Origin: Thermodesulfobacteriales bacterium | Lineage (GTDB): Bacteria; Desulfobacterota_D; UBA1144; Nemesobacterales; UBA2774 | Assembly: GCA_004525335.1 (NCBI GenBank) | Contig: SPCL01000012.1 | Coordinates: 1-21,494, forward strand | Direction: 5' to 3' | Length of the DNA: 21,494 bases | Part shown: one piece after another, positions 8,201 through 15,826 of the stretch | Numbering within the stretch: the stretch's first letter is position 1 | How the letters are laid out: the number at the start of each line of letters is the position of its first letter | Made by a program: the position numbers and the translations under genes | The notes under the pieces: generated by a model | Seen by the model: the letters and a program-made list of their open reading frames with translations, nothing else | The model's database searches: none | What the model was told of the DNA's origin: nothing

Positions 8201-8612
8201 AATTCTCTCTTTGATCGTCGCAACTTCCTGAGTGGTTAGGAAAGGAGCTTTCGGCGGTTTGGAAAATTTAATGCTTTTCTAAACTGTAAAATTAAAGACG
8301 GCTGTCGTCTATCTCACTGTCAAGACAAATGTTCTATCTCTTATGGGTATTTGTTTGCCAGTGACAGCTGGAATGAGGAGGCGTCGAAATACTTGCTTCT
8401 TTGTCTCACCTAATAACTCAATTATCGGAAAGTCCGAGTTGCTGGAGGGAAATACTACCCTTCAAAACTTCCTATAAATACTATGCTAAAACCGGGTTTT
8501 GTCAAAGTTAGGTTGGCATGTATTTAAGAACCACGGCGACGGAGGGATTTCTCGTTGATTTTTGGAAATTCCTCTTGATTTCTCAATAAGTATCTATCTC
8601 CTCCCAAATAGA
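8201..8612. other. Divergent intergenic spacer with a long imperfect hairpin (8300-8367)
   Basis: No convincing ORF or RNA gene is seen between the divergent glycosyltransferase and rhodanese genes. The clearest structure is a stem built from GCTGTC (8300-8305), CACTG (8314-8318) and CAAGACAAAT (8320-8329), pairing with ATTTGTTTG (8348-8356), CAGTG (8358-8362) and ACAGC (8363-8367), with one internal bulge. It could be a transcribed leader structure, a double terminator or a repeat copy. No riboswitch class is recognised. Confidence 0.35.
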
Positions 8613-8641
8613 TTGTGGAAAGTGCGGGGTTTTGATATAAT
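8613..8641 (+). promoter_or_regulatory. Sigma-70-type promoter of the rhodanese gene
   Basis: TTGTGG (8613-8618) and TATAAT (8636-8641) are separated by 17 bp, close to the vegetative consensus. Transcription would start near 8648, leaving a leader of about 23 nt that contains the strong ribosome binding site GGAGG (8662-8666) before the ATG at 8671. Confidence 0.55.
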
Positions 8642-8670
8642 CGGAATACCATAAATTTTGTGGAGGAAAT

Positions 8671-9519
8671 ATGGATTATGCGAATTCTGATATTTTGGTA
8701 AGCCCCAAGTGGCTTGATGCTAATAAAGATAAAGAGGATATTGTGATTGTGGACTCTCCCTGGGAGTACTATTCTTATGCGAGAGCGCATATACCGGGAG
8801 CCCTGTGCAGGCCGGGACATTCTTATATAAAGGCTCTGGATCAAGAGGGGGAGGAGACGGTCTTAGTAGCTTCGGAATCTGAATTGCAGAAGCTGCTCGG
8901 CGATCTCGGCATAGGGGCCGATTCAACTGTGGTGGCTTATGACGAATGGGGATCTATATTTGCAACGAGGCTCTGGTGGGTGCTCAAATACTACGGGTTT
9001 AATAACGTAAAGGTGCTCGACGGGGGGTGGCAGAACTGGGTCTCTTCGGGATTTCCGGCAAGTTTCACTTCATCAAAACCTAAGGAGATAACCAAGCGCG
9101 TTGATCTCAAGGTACACCCGGAAGTGCTTGTTACAATTGATGAGCTGCTTCAAAAATATGACGATCCCGCATGGCAGGTGCTGGATGTAAGATCGGGAGA
9201 TGAGTACCGCGGCCACGCCGCCCACGGGAATAAGAGAATAGGACCTGTGCCGGGCGCTTTGCATCTGGAGTGGGAAAAAATGCTAGAGAACTCAGAGGAC
9301 ATAGAAGGGGTGAGGAAGTTTAAGCCCGCCCGTGAAATTAAGGCGTTACTCGAGGGAGCGGGGCTTGACGAGAGCTAGAATATCGTAACCCATTGTCAGG
9401 CGGCGGTAAGGGCGACATTAGCTGCTTTTGCGCTTGAATTAGTAGGGCATAACTCTGTAAAAGTCTACGACGGCTCTATGGCTGAGTGGGCAAACCGCGA
9501 CGATACGCCGCTTGAGTAA
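8671..9519 (+). pseudogene. Two-domain sulfurtransferase (rhodanese), interrupted by in-frame TAG before the catalytic loop
   Basis: The frame gives a tandem rhodanese. The N-terminal domain has VIVDSPWEYYSYARAHIPGA, VVAYDEWGSIFATRLWW and VKVLDGGWQNW, with no active-site Cys, as normal. The C-terminal domain starts LVTIDELLQKYDDPAWQVLD and has VRSGDEYRG. A TAG at 9376-9378 ends it after 235 codons. The same frame continues perfectly as NIVTHCQAAVRATLAAFALE and ends VYDGSMAEWANRDDTPLE with TAA at 9517-9519. Total 282 codons matches the usual thiosulfate or 3-mercaptopyruvate sulfurtransferase length. The catalytic cysteine (HCQAAVR) lies only in the part after the TAG, so the short product would be inactive. 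A single substitution (CAG, AAG or similar to TAG) explains it. Promoter and ribosome binding site are intact. Confidence 0.85.
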
Positions 9520-9727
9520 TTTAAAGTATATTCTAGAAGCGTATTTTGTTTATGAACTTACTATATGAACATAGCTAAAGTGAGTCTTAACTTGTATAAA
9601 TTATGCATAAAAGATGATGCGTAACTAGCCGTGTTTATTAAATAACATAGTGAAAGCAAATTGTAAGAGAATGCGCATTAAGTAATTTTGATTTACTTTA
9701 AGTCAGGCTCTCTAGATAATAAGAAAT

Positions 9728-9773
9728 AACTTTAAGTTTGAATGAATAGATTTCTCCTGATGGTCGAAACGAC
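9728..9773 (+). repeat. Dispersed short repeat, copy 1 of the TTTAAGTTTGAAT...GATTTCTC family
   Basis: CTTTAAGTTTGAATGAATAG followed by ATTTCTCC recurs at 10485 with one mismatch over about 27 bp. It is followed here by TGGTCGAAACGAC and there by GTTCGAAATGAC. The shared TCGAAA(T/C)GAC end links it to the copies at 10355, 10434 and 14562. Confidence 0.6.
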
Positions 9774-9774
9774 G

Positions 9775-9930
9775 GGGAAAAGACAAATCCCCCTTAATTT
9801 GGTTTTGGGGGATTATGTGCCGGCTAAGAACTTTTGCTCTATTAACGAGAGCGCCCAGTTGCGCGCACGCTTGCAACTGTTCCCCTTTGGGAAAGGGGGA
9901 AGGAAAGGCGAAAGCAAAAGATAAAGCATA
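9775..9930. repeat. Cluster of short hairpins and a polypurine repeat
   Basis: Three inverted repeats sit in a row. AATCCCCC (9786-9793) pairs with GGGGGATT (9807-9814). CAGTTGC (9856-9862) pairs with GCAACTG (9873-9879). TCCCCTTT (9880-9887) pairs with AAAGGGGGA (9892-9900). A polypurine tail, GGAAAGGCGAAAGCAAAAGA, follows and recurs near 10186 and 11962. The module AAAGACAAATCCCCC also recurs at 10207. No coding is evident. Confidence 0.55.
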
Positions 9931-9950
9931 GGGAGGATTTATCTCCATCA

Positions 9951-10158
9951 GTTTCAGAGAAATAGTTTGGTAGTGGACAGTGTCCAATGCTATCTTTTTT
10001 CTTTTCAACGATGAAAAGAAACAAAAATCGTCCGACTGCACAGCCTTTAGCTAAAAATTGATTACTCTGTCTAAATCTTATAATTCCTCCCACAGCCCGT
10101 ATAAGATTTTTAACGACATCGTAATCAATTTTCTTAACGCAGATGCTGTAATGTCGGG
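9951..10158. repeat. Structured intergenic element, copy A
   Basis: In order: TTTCAGAGAAATAGTTTG; hairpin P1 (TGGACA/TGTCCA); hairpin P2 (TTTCTTTTC 9998-10006, GAAAAGAAA 10013-10021); conserved CAAAAATC; box TAGCTAAAA; stem P3 (AAAATTGATTAC 10054-10065, GTAATCAATTTT 10121-10132); nested stem P4 (AAATCTTATA 10073-10082, TATAAGATTT 10100-10109); TTTAACG boxes after P4 and TTAACGC after P3; end AATGTCGGG. Copies B and C share this order with different but complementary arm sequences. It holds no ORF of its own. Confidence 0.8.
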
Positions 10159-10185
10159 TCTTAAAGGCAACAACAAAAGCTAATG

Positions 10186-10222
10186 CAAAGGCAAAAGATA
10201 AAAGCAAAAGACAAATCCCCCC
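10186..10222. repeat. Polypurine repeat plus CCCCC module, second copy
   Basis: GCAAAGGCAAAAGATAAAAG and the following AAAAGACAAATCCCCC repeat the parts seen at 9902-9927 and 9778-9793. The polypurine part also recurs after element copy B at about 11963-11995. It appears to travel with the structured element. Confidence 0.5.
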
Positions 10223-10354
10223 TATCTATTAAATTTCAATGAGCTAAGAGCTTCAATCTATTAACATTAGCCGGCTAAAGGGTAAAGACGTCCGAATCCT
10301 CGCTAGCTTGAATTCGTTCTTTAGAAAAGGAAGGGACTAAAGGAATGACAGAAA

Positions 10355-10407
10355 AGAAAGATTTCTCACTGGAACACATTGTGTTCGCTCGAAATGACGA
10401 TCTTTCT
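10355..10407. repeat. Palindromic repeat of the GATTTCTC...TCGAAATGAC family, with inner hairpin
   Basis: Outer arms AGAAAGAT (10355-10362) and ATCTTTCT (10400-10407) enclose ATTTCTCACT, an inner hairpin GAACAC/GTGTTC (10372-10377, 10381-10386) and CGCTCGAAATGAC. The ends match the copies at 10485, 14562 and, inverted, 10434. Such families are widespread non-coding palindromes in bacteria and are probably mobilised in trans. Confidence 0.6.
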
Positions 10408-10433
10408 CTGTAACTGCATTTTCAAATAACCAC

Positions 10434-10537
10434 CGTCATCTCGAACGAAACGTATTTTGTGCATGTGAGAGATCTTATCTTTAAGTTTGAATTAATAGAT
10501 TTCTCCCCTGCACACAATCTGTGCCGTTCGAAATGAC
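10434..10537. repeat. Inverted and direct copies of the same palindromic repeat, back to back
   Basis: 10434-10475 reads GTCATCTCGAACGAAACG to GTGAGAGATCTT, the reverse orientation of the family. 10483-10537 is a forward copy, TTTAAGTTTGAATTAATAGA then TTTCTCC, with TTCGAAATGAC at the end. The forward copy is the near-identical partner of 9728-9773. Confidence 0.6.
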
Positions 10538-10675
10538 TGTCTCTTGAGCCAACTGTCTAAGGAATAGAAGATCTGATTTCTAATTGTTTTTTTCTCTCAC
10601 GAAAGCTATTTTCGGGGTATATTATAGAGGTAGATTAAATAAGGTTGGATTAATAAAATTTTAATATGAAGTAAC

Positions 10676-11725
10676 ATGAAAAGCAGAATTTTTAATAGAG
10701 TAATTGCCGGCATTTCTTTGCTTGCCGTAATGATGTTTATTTCCTCCTGCGACCTGATGGAAGGCTCTAAAAAGAGCTTTGAGTCAGTCGCGGTTGAGGA
10801 TGTAATAGCGAATTCTCACCTAACTAACCCGGTTGAATACTATTATGTAACTAATGGGCATGAACGGCAAAAGCTCGATTTTTATAAGTATGACGGCGAG
10901 CCTGAAGTCAAAAGACCTACGCTGATATGGATTCATGGCGGCGCCTGGATAGCGGGGGATAAAAGAGCTATTGACTCGTTTGCTTATCAAGTTGCAGGAC
11001 TGGGCAAATACAATCTTATCTCTATCAATTACAGGCTTGCTAATGATGAATCAGCCCCGTGGCCCCAGATTATCTATGATGTGAACGCTGCAATTAGGTG
11101 GATAAAGCTAAATTCTAACAAGCTGGGTATTGATCCGGATAAATTAATTCTTGTGGGGGAATCAGCAGGGGCGCACCTTGCGGCAATGGCTGCTTTCGGG
11201 TCTGACGCTGAAGAACTTAGAGGCGATAAGAACCCGGGAGCATCAACTGATGTTAGAGCTGTCCTATTATTTTACGGCCCTTACAACATGAGCAGCCTGG
11301 TTGTTCAAAAAAACAGCGCCATAAGATCGGGCATGTGTGAGGAGCCTCAGTACTCAAGCCCAATCCTTGAGCTTCTGGACTGTTCCGAGACCACCAATGA
11401 AAAATACAACATAGACACTTGTGATCTCAAGAAAGTGAGGACCGCAGATCCACTAGCTTATGTTGATAAGACCGACCCGCCTGTCTATATAGCTCACGGG
11501 GAGCACGATTGTATAGTGCCCTGGGGGCAGAGCAAGGCGCTTCATGATGAGCTTGAAGATGTTGGAGTTCGCAATGTGTTTATCTCTGTAGAGAATGGTG
11601 AGCACAGTATCTCCACTCTTGGGATAAAGCCTGAGGATGTAGTGGCGTTTATTCGGCAGAGTTTGGTGGATGAGAAAGAGAGTGTCTCTGATGCGGATGG
11701 GGTGCCGGCTCCTACTAAGCAGTAA
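10676..11725 (+). CDS. Alpha/beta-hydrolase lipoprotein (carboxylesterase / BD-FAE-like)
   Basis: The 349-residue protein starts with a lipoprotein signal peptide: a basic N-terminus, hydrophobic core and lipobox ISSC with the lipidated Cys at residue 25. It is therefore exported and membrane-anchored. The hydrolase core has WIHGGAWIAGDK (oxyanion hole, HGGxW at 87-91), NYRLAND, nucleophile Ser163 in GESAGAH, acid Asp278 in HGEHDCIVP and His310 in ENGEHSI. The complete triad suggests an active esterase acting on small acyl esters in the periplasm or at the cell surface. The ribosome binding site is weak (GAAG). No partner gene adjoins closely: repeat-rich spacers lie on both sides, the downstream one starting within 45 bp of the TAA stop. 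Confidence 0.9.
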   Translation: MKSRIFNRVIAGISLLAVMMFISSCDLMEGSKKSFESVAVEDVIANSHLTNPVEYYYVTNGHERQKLDFYKYDGEPEVKRPTLIWIHGGAWIAGDKRAIDSFAYQVAGLGKYNLISINYRLANDESAPWPQIIYDVNAAIRWIKLNSNKLGIDPDKLILVGESAGAHLAAMAAFGSDAEELRGDKNPGASTDVRAVLLFYGPYNMSSLVVQKNSAIRSGMCEEPQYSSPILELLDCSETTNEKYNIDTCDLKKVRTADPLAYVDKTDPPVYIAHGEHDCIVPWGQSKALHDELEDVGVRNVFISVENGEHSISTLGIKPEDVVAFIRQSLVDEKESVSDADGVPAPTKQ

Positions 11726-11765
11726 AGCCTACGCGGCGGGCATTTAATTTCTAACGAACTTTGCC

Positions 11766-11962
11766 GCTTCAAAGAAATAGTTTGCCGGCAGATGCTATCT
11801 GCCTTCTTTTGAGTGACCAAAAGAAGCAAAAATCACCCTCCAGGACAAAAATTTAGCTAAAAATAAATTACTACAGCTAAATGATTTAATTCCTCCCCAT
11901 CCCGCAAATCATTTTTAACGCCTACGTAATTTATTTTTTTAACGCTATTTTTGAATGTCGGG
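11766..11962. repeat. Structured intergenic element, copy B
   Basis: Same order as copy A. CTTCAAAGAAATAGTTTG; P1 (GGCAGAT/ATCTGCC); P2 (CTTCTTTTG 11803-11811, CAAAAGAAG 11818-11826); CAAAAATCACC; TAGCTAAAA; P3 (AAAATAAATTAC 11860-11871, GTAATTTATTTT 11926-11937); P4 (AAATGATTT 11879-11887, AAATCATTT 11906-11914); apical ATTCCTCCCCATCCCG; TTTAACGCC and TTTAACGC boxes; end AATGTCGGG (11954-11962). A polypurine tail follows to about 11995. Confidence 0.8.
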
Positions 11963-12109
11963 AAGGAAAGGTGAAGGCAAAAGATAAAAGCAAAAACTAC
12001 TACTAAAGCAAAAAAACTAATAAATTCTATAGATAATTTTGTGAAAAATGCTGTAAAATAAATATTAGGCTCGTAGGGTAAGAAATCTAAACTAAAAGGA
12101 ATTTGAATC

Positions 12110-12496
12110 ATGGATGTAAGAATTAGGCATGTATCAGGGCTTGGGTTTGCGCCGGGCAGTTATGTGACAATTAAGCGAAGCGGCGAGCAGCTAGTTCTAG
12201 CTGGAGTTGAGGAGAAGGAAGCTGTAGTCGGGTTTAAGGGCGTAAATGAGGAGAAGAAGGAACGTAAGGATGTAGAAAAGCGGATTCACATTGCCGACTT
12301 AGTCAGCGTCAAGCTAAATCCCAACGTGGAGTCTTCGAGCGATTACGGCACGGTGGTGAAAACGTTCATTATCATGACCATAAGAAATGACGCAGGGTTT
12401 ACATACGAGGCCCACTTGGCGGGGGATGAATTCAAGCGCATCACCCCGGCTTACAACGACCTTATAGCTATGCTGATCGATGGGTTGCGACCTTAG
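12110..12496 (+). CDS. Small hypothetical protein, possibly PH-like/beta-rich
   Basis: I do not recognise this 128-residue protein. It has no signal peptide or membrane segment and should be cytoplasmic. Alternating short strands (GSYVTIKRSGEQLVLAG, ADLVSVKLNPN, KTFIIMTIRNDAGFTYEAHL) around a charged loop (EEKKERKDVEKR) suggest a small beta-barrel, similar in outline to pleckstrin-homology-like bacterial domains, but this is a guess. AAAGGA about 11 nt before the ATG supports the start. It ends in TAG, 85 bp before the DMT permease gene on the same strand, so the two may be cotranscribed. The upstream spacer holds element copy B. Confidence 0.7.
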   Translation: MDVRIRHVSGLGFAPGSYVTIKRSGEQLVLAGVEEKEAVVGFKGVNEEKKERKDVEKRIHIADLVSVKLNPNVESSSDYGTVVKTFIIMTIRNDAGFTYEAHLAGDEFKRITPAYNDLIAMLIDGLRP

Positions 12497-12581
12497 GCAT
12501 CTAATAGACAGAATCTGAATAGATCCCGTATCAAGTTCGGCACATGGTTCAGGGTGACGGCGTTAAGAAAGGAGAGGGAAT

Positions 12582-13460
12582 TTGCTAAAGAATGTTCTCG
12601 CACTTTTTTATGTAGCGCTTGCGTGGGGTTCGGCGTTTGTGCTGATTAAGTTAAACGAGGAGACGATGGGCCCACTTGTTATACAAGCCGGGCGCTGCAC
12701 CATTGGATTCCTGGCTCTATTAATAATCTCAATCGTTCTCAAGCGCGACTTAAAAGGGCACGCGAAGTATTGGTTTGCCTGGCTCGTCTTTGCCGTTCTG
12801 GGCATTTCGTTTCTCTGGGTAATGGTCGGGTTCGGTCAGGAATACATCACAGCCGGGCTTGCCACAGTGATGGTTACAGTCTCGCCTCTGGTCACATTCA
12901 TCATCACCGTATTCATATTACGGACTGAGAAATTTAGCGTGCTCGGCGTGATCGGTCTCATACTTGGAGTTGCCGGCCTCGTACTCGTGGTCGGAATTCA
13001 TAACATTCTGGGCGGAAGCTCAATACTCATCGGCGCTCTCTTAATTATCTCCGGGTTCAGTGTGTTTGCTATTAACGGGATCATAGCGCCCAGGCTTGCA
13101 AGCAACACCGATCCCCTCGCATCGAGCACATATTACACCGGCTTTGCGACTGTAATTCTCTGGGTGATTGCGTTTATTGTCGAGGACCCGTTTAAGACTC
13201 ATATGACTGAAACGAACGTAGTGGCTGAGATAGTTATGGGCGTGTTTAGTTTTGCGAGCGGGTTTGTGGTTTATTACTGGCTCTTAAATAGGGCCGGGGC
13301 GTTTTTCTCTTCGATGACGTTTTATTTGATCCCGATCGTCGGCATAGTTGGAGGGTTTATTGTGTTTAGGGAGAAGATCACGGTTTCTCAAGTCGGCGGT
13401 ATCCTGATTGTCTTCGTAGGTGTTTATCTTATAAACAGAGCAAAGTTTAAGAAGGGGTAG
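12582..13460 (+). CDS. EamA/DMT-superfamily permease
   Basis: The 292-residue protein has about ten hydrophobic segments arranged as two EamA repeats. The first begins LALFYVALAWGSAFVLIKL and the second ILIGALLIISGFSVFAINGI. It has the typical GVAGLVLVV and GGILIVFVGVYLINR helices ending each half. Members export metabolites such as amino acids or purines across the inner membrane; the substrate cannot be inferred. The start is TTG at 12582, well supported by GGAGAGG beginning at 12571, about 7 nt away. It ends in TAG. The neighbouring small gene upstream is on the same strand; downstream an AT-richer region begins. Confidence 0.9.
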   Translation: MLKNVLALFYVALAWGSAFVLIKLNEETMGPLVIQAGRCTIGFLALLIISIVLKRDLKGHAKYWFAWLVFAVLGISFLWVMVGFGQEYITAGLATVMVTVSPLVTFIITVFILRTEKFSVLGVIGLILGVAGLVLVVGIHNILGGSSILIGALLIISGFSVFAINGIIAPRLASNTDPLASSTYYTGFATVILWVIAFIVEDPFKTHMTETNVVAEIVMGVFSFASGFVVYYWLLNRAGAFFSSMTFYLIPIVGIVGGFIVFREKITVSQVGGILIVFVGVYLINRAKFKKG

Positions 13461-13520
13461 AGGGTGAGACTTTTGTAGGGCTTACAAATAATCGATTATG
13501 TAATTATAATATTTATCACT

Positions 13521-14404
13521 ATGAATGACCAAAATGAGAAGAAGCATGAGGAACTAAAAAATAAATTTCGGAAGTTATTGAATAGTTGCGCAAAATTTTT
13601 GATAAACAACAAAAATGGTTATTCGAAGTAGCTGAGTTGCCAGTAAGCCTTGGACAAAATGATACGAGAATAGATTTTGTTCTTCGTCCTACTGATCTCG
13701 AATTTTATTTAATTGCTGAATGTAAAAGGGTAAATCCTGCATTTAGTGATTGGTGCTTTGTTAAAGCTCCTTACATAACTAGAAAGAGGTCAACAAAACA
13801 ACTAGTAGTTGAATCCGTTAGAATCCATTTGTCAAATGTGAAAAATATTCAAAATCCAATTACGGAACTCGAGTATTTTGAACACAACATGTATAGCGTA
13901 GGAGCATCACTAAGAGCTATAGATAACGCCTATGAAATTGGGCTGGAAGTAAAAAAGCAAAACTCACAAAATGGTGAAAATAGTCCTTCTAGTCGTGGCC
14001 CGTTACAACAAGCTGCAGGACAAGTAATCCGAGGGCTTAATGGGTTTGTAAATACCTTGCCCAAAATTTATTCTAATGCCTCACGGTTCAACCAAGATGA
14101 AATTCATGAAATCAAGTTGATGCCGGCTATTTTTACGACTGCAAAATTATTTGTTAGCGATATAAAACTCAATGAATCAGACATAGTAACGGGTAAAATA
14201 AAATCAGATCCAGATACATTGAAAGAAGTACCATGGTTATATTATCAATTTCCAGTTTCGCCAAGCTTGAAAAATGAATACGGACCGAAGGTTTTCCAAA
14301 GCCTATCGGATCTTTTATATATGGATAGTATACGTACAATAGCTATTGTAAGTTATGATGGAATCGACAATTTTTTAGATCAACTTTATTGGACAATAGC
14401 ATAA
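13521..14404 (+). CDS. PD-(D/E)XK nuclease-like protein of unknown function, apparent frameshift near its start
   Basis: The main frame (13586-14404) has a PD-(D/E)XK-like core. DTRIDFVLRP supplies an acidic residue on a strand, and FYLIAECKRVNP supplies the E-x-K signature. A longer alpha/beta tail ends DSIRTIAIVSYDGIDNFLDQ. That frame has only a TTG start directly after TAG. An ATG at 13521 in another frame gives MNDQNEKKHEELKNKFRKLL then NSCAKF. Joining the two at the A4T5 run (13591-13599) needs a one-base insertion or -1 slip and yields a plausible continuous protein of about 294 residues. TATAAT at 13505-13510 suggests a very short leader. It could be a solitary restriction- or defence-type nuclease, possibly inactivated. 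Codon use is AT-richer than its neighbours, suggesting acquisition. Confidence 0.6.
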
Positions 14405-14561
14405 TTGATTGAATATTTTTATTTTTGCCATAATCAAAAACCCCCTTGTCAGAAGTGCCCTGAGTATGTAGTTTGTATTTCTACGGAATATACTGTATAA
14501 AATAGCTAGCTAGCATATGTCTATAAGATATATGCTGGTGGGTTATAGAGAGTGGGAGGGA
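14405..14561. other. Non-coding spacer with a small hairpin
   Basis: No gene is seen. AGCATAT (14512-14518) and ATATGCT (14530-14536) form a 7-bp stem shortly before the palindromic repeat at 14562. TTGATT near 14404 and AATCAA near 14435 could pair as a weak terminator for the nuclease-like gene. Confidence 0.3.
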
Positions 14562-14594
14562 AAGAAAGATTTCTCGCTGCGCTCGAAATGACAG
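14562..14594. repeat. Palindromic repeat copy (GATTTCTCGCTGCGCTCGAAATGACA type)
   Basis: AAAGAAAGATTTCTC, then GCTGCGC, then TCGAAATGACA is a compact member of the family seen at 10355-10537. It lies immediately upstream of the coding-like region whose normal start codon is missing. Confidence 0.65.
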
Positions 14595-14638
14595 ATTGAG
14601 TTGGTATATTCCGCCGAAGGATAAATCAGCTAACAGAT

Positions 14639-15046
14639 AAGAAGAAGCTTCGCAAGAAAAACAAGCTAAAGTTCGATAAGAAAGATAAAGTAGAGCTCCG
14701 CGTATTAAAAGCGGCAGCTGAAGAAACCCAGTCCCTAATTAGAGACCTGCCTTTGTATCAACAGGAGTGGGTCTCGCTCTGGGAGCTTTGCCAGTCACAG
14801 CGCTACGGGCAGGGGATGACTGTCGGCACTCTCGTGCATTCTGAGATATGGAACAACCTCGAGAAATTTGAATATGAGGGGCAGATTAAGCTCCGCGCGT
14901 TTCGCACAGTAGTGGCAACGGATGAGATATTCCGTGATTTTGCCATTAAAGCGCAGGATAAGAAAAATAAGCGCGGCTCCAAGCCCAACGGGCTCGACAA
15001 CATAAGAAATCAGATGGAGAGTGTGGAATCCGGTAAGCAGGGGTAA
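14639..15046 (+). CDS. Hypothetical protein with no conventional start; possibly 5'-truncated by a repeat
   Basis: I do not recognise the family. The first permitted start is TTG at 14753 (97 residues, beginning MYQQEWVSLWELCQSQRYGQ). The frame is open back to 14600 with coding-like composition: KKKLRKKNKLKFDKKDKVEL, then RVLKAAAEETQSLIRDLP. No ATG, GTG or TTG occurs between the TGA at 14597 and 14753. The palindromic repeat at 14562-14594 sits just before. I infer that the true N-terminus was lost, perhaps by repeat-associated rearrangement, and extend the feature over the coding-like part. The product is soluble, lysine-rich at both ends (AQDKKNKRGSKPN) and mostly helical. It ends in TAA. 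Confidence 0.5.
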   Translation, partial: KKKLRKKNKLKFDKKDKVELRVLKAAAEETQSLIRDLPLYQQEWVSLWELCQSQRYGQGMTVGTLVHSEIWNNLEKFEYEGQIKLRAFRTVVATDEIFRDFAIKAQDKKNKRGSKPNGLDNIRNQMESVESGKQG

Positions 15047-15167
15047 TTTGGGCAAAAAAAACCCCAGCCAAACAATGACAGAATGACCAGGGTTTTAGAA
15101 CTTTAAAAACTTTTTAATACGGATATTGTAACTAATTCAAAGTAATTTGTGAAGTGTTTTCTTTTTT

Positions 15168-15578
15168 CTAGCTGAAATGATCGTAGAGCATAAAAAGTAC
15201 GAGAACCACTGTTAATATGAAAAATATGGTTCTAAAGGCCATTCCCAAGATAGTTCGTTCATCTTTCTCGACTATGTAAGCTGGTGGTACCAGCCCGCGT
15301 TCATGTATTATTTGACGTGCTTTGTCTGAATCAACCGGGATCATGGAGTTGCTGTGGCACTTTGAGCACACGCAGGCTTTAAAGGTATAGCCGCTGATGC
15401 TGTATAGAAGGGCGATGAAGAATATGATTGTGGCCGGGAACCACAGGAATGTTTCGAAAGCTCCGGCTAAGGCAAAGAAAAAAGCTGTGCCCCAGAGTAT
15501 GGACTCTGTAGTGAAGTCTCCATAGATGTTGGACTCCTCAACGCCGATGTAAAAACACTGTGTGCAGAGCTTTTGCAT
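15168..15578 (-). CDS. Small zinc-ribbon membrane protein, paralog 1
   Basis: From the ATG at 15576-15578 it has 136 residues. An N-terminal half-ribbon, MQKLCTQCFYIG, is followed by two hydrophobic segments (FFFALAGAFETFLWFPATII, FFIALLYSI). A second Cys pair, ACVCSKCHSNSMIPVDSDKA, follows, then a C-terminal membrane helix (FRTIFFILTVVLVLFMLY). CxxC plus CxxC could form one zinc site if both ends face the same side of the membrane. Function is unknown. It is paralogous to the genes at 15827 and 17021 (shared MQKLCT(Q/K)C and C-x-x-C...IP(V/L)DS...II). An ATG six codons upstream is an alternative start. None of the paralogs has a clear ribosome binding site. Confidence 0.7.
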   Translation of the reverse strand: MQKLCTQCFYIGVEESNIYGDFTTESILWGTAFFFALAGAFETFLWFPATIIFFIALLYSISGYTFKACVCSKCHSNSMIPVDSDKARQIIHERGLVPPAYIVEKDERTILGMAFRTIFFILTVVLVLFMLYDHFS

Positions 15579-15826
15579 ATTATTTAGGATAATCATTAAT
15601 CATAAAAATGCCAGCATCCTGAGGTAGAAAATTGTTTAGGATTGATTGGTAAGTGGCTAATTTCATTTGATTAATAAATGTGAAGGGAGTATGAAGAAAG
15701 ATAACGTCTTGTTTCATATCATTCAGCCGTATATTAACTTATTTAACAATATATTCTCTAAGTGCATGGACTGAATGAGAATATTAGCTAAAAAGAGTTT
15801 TATTCTTTAGATACTCGAAACTACTA

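Noticed and set aside
8671..9519. UAG as pyrrolysine or as a generally recoded codon
   Set aside because: TAG ends at least nine genes in the window (for example the symporter, GH15, DMT permease and SpoIIAA-like genes), and the two in-frame TAG sites sit in families not known to use pyrrolysine.
9951..10158. Structured element as an integron attC site or cassette array
   Set aside because: The TTTAACG boxes loosely resemble attC cores, but there are no paired RYYYAAC/GTTRRRY ends, no regular cassette spacing and no integron integrase.
15691..15774. 27-codon ORF starting MKKDNVLFHIIQPYINLF
   Set aside because: The purine-rich GGGAG is only 1 nt from the ATG and there is no other support; probably chance.
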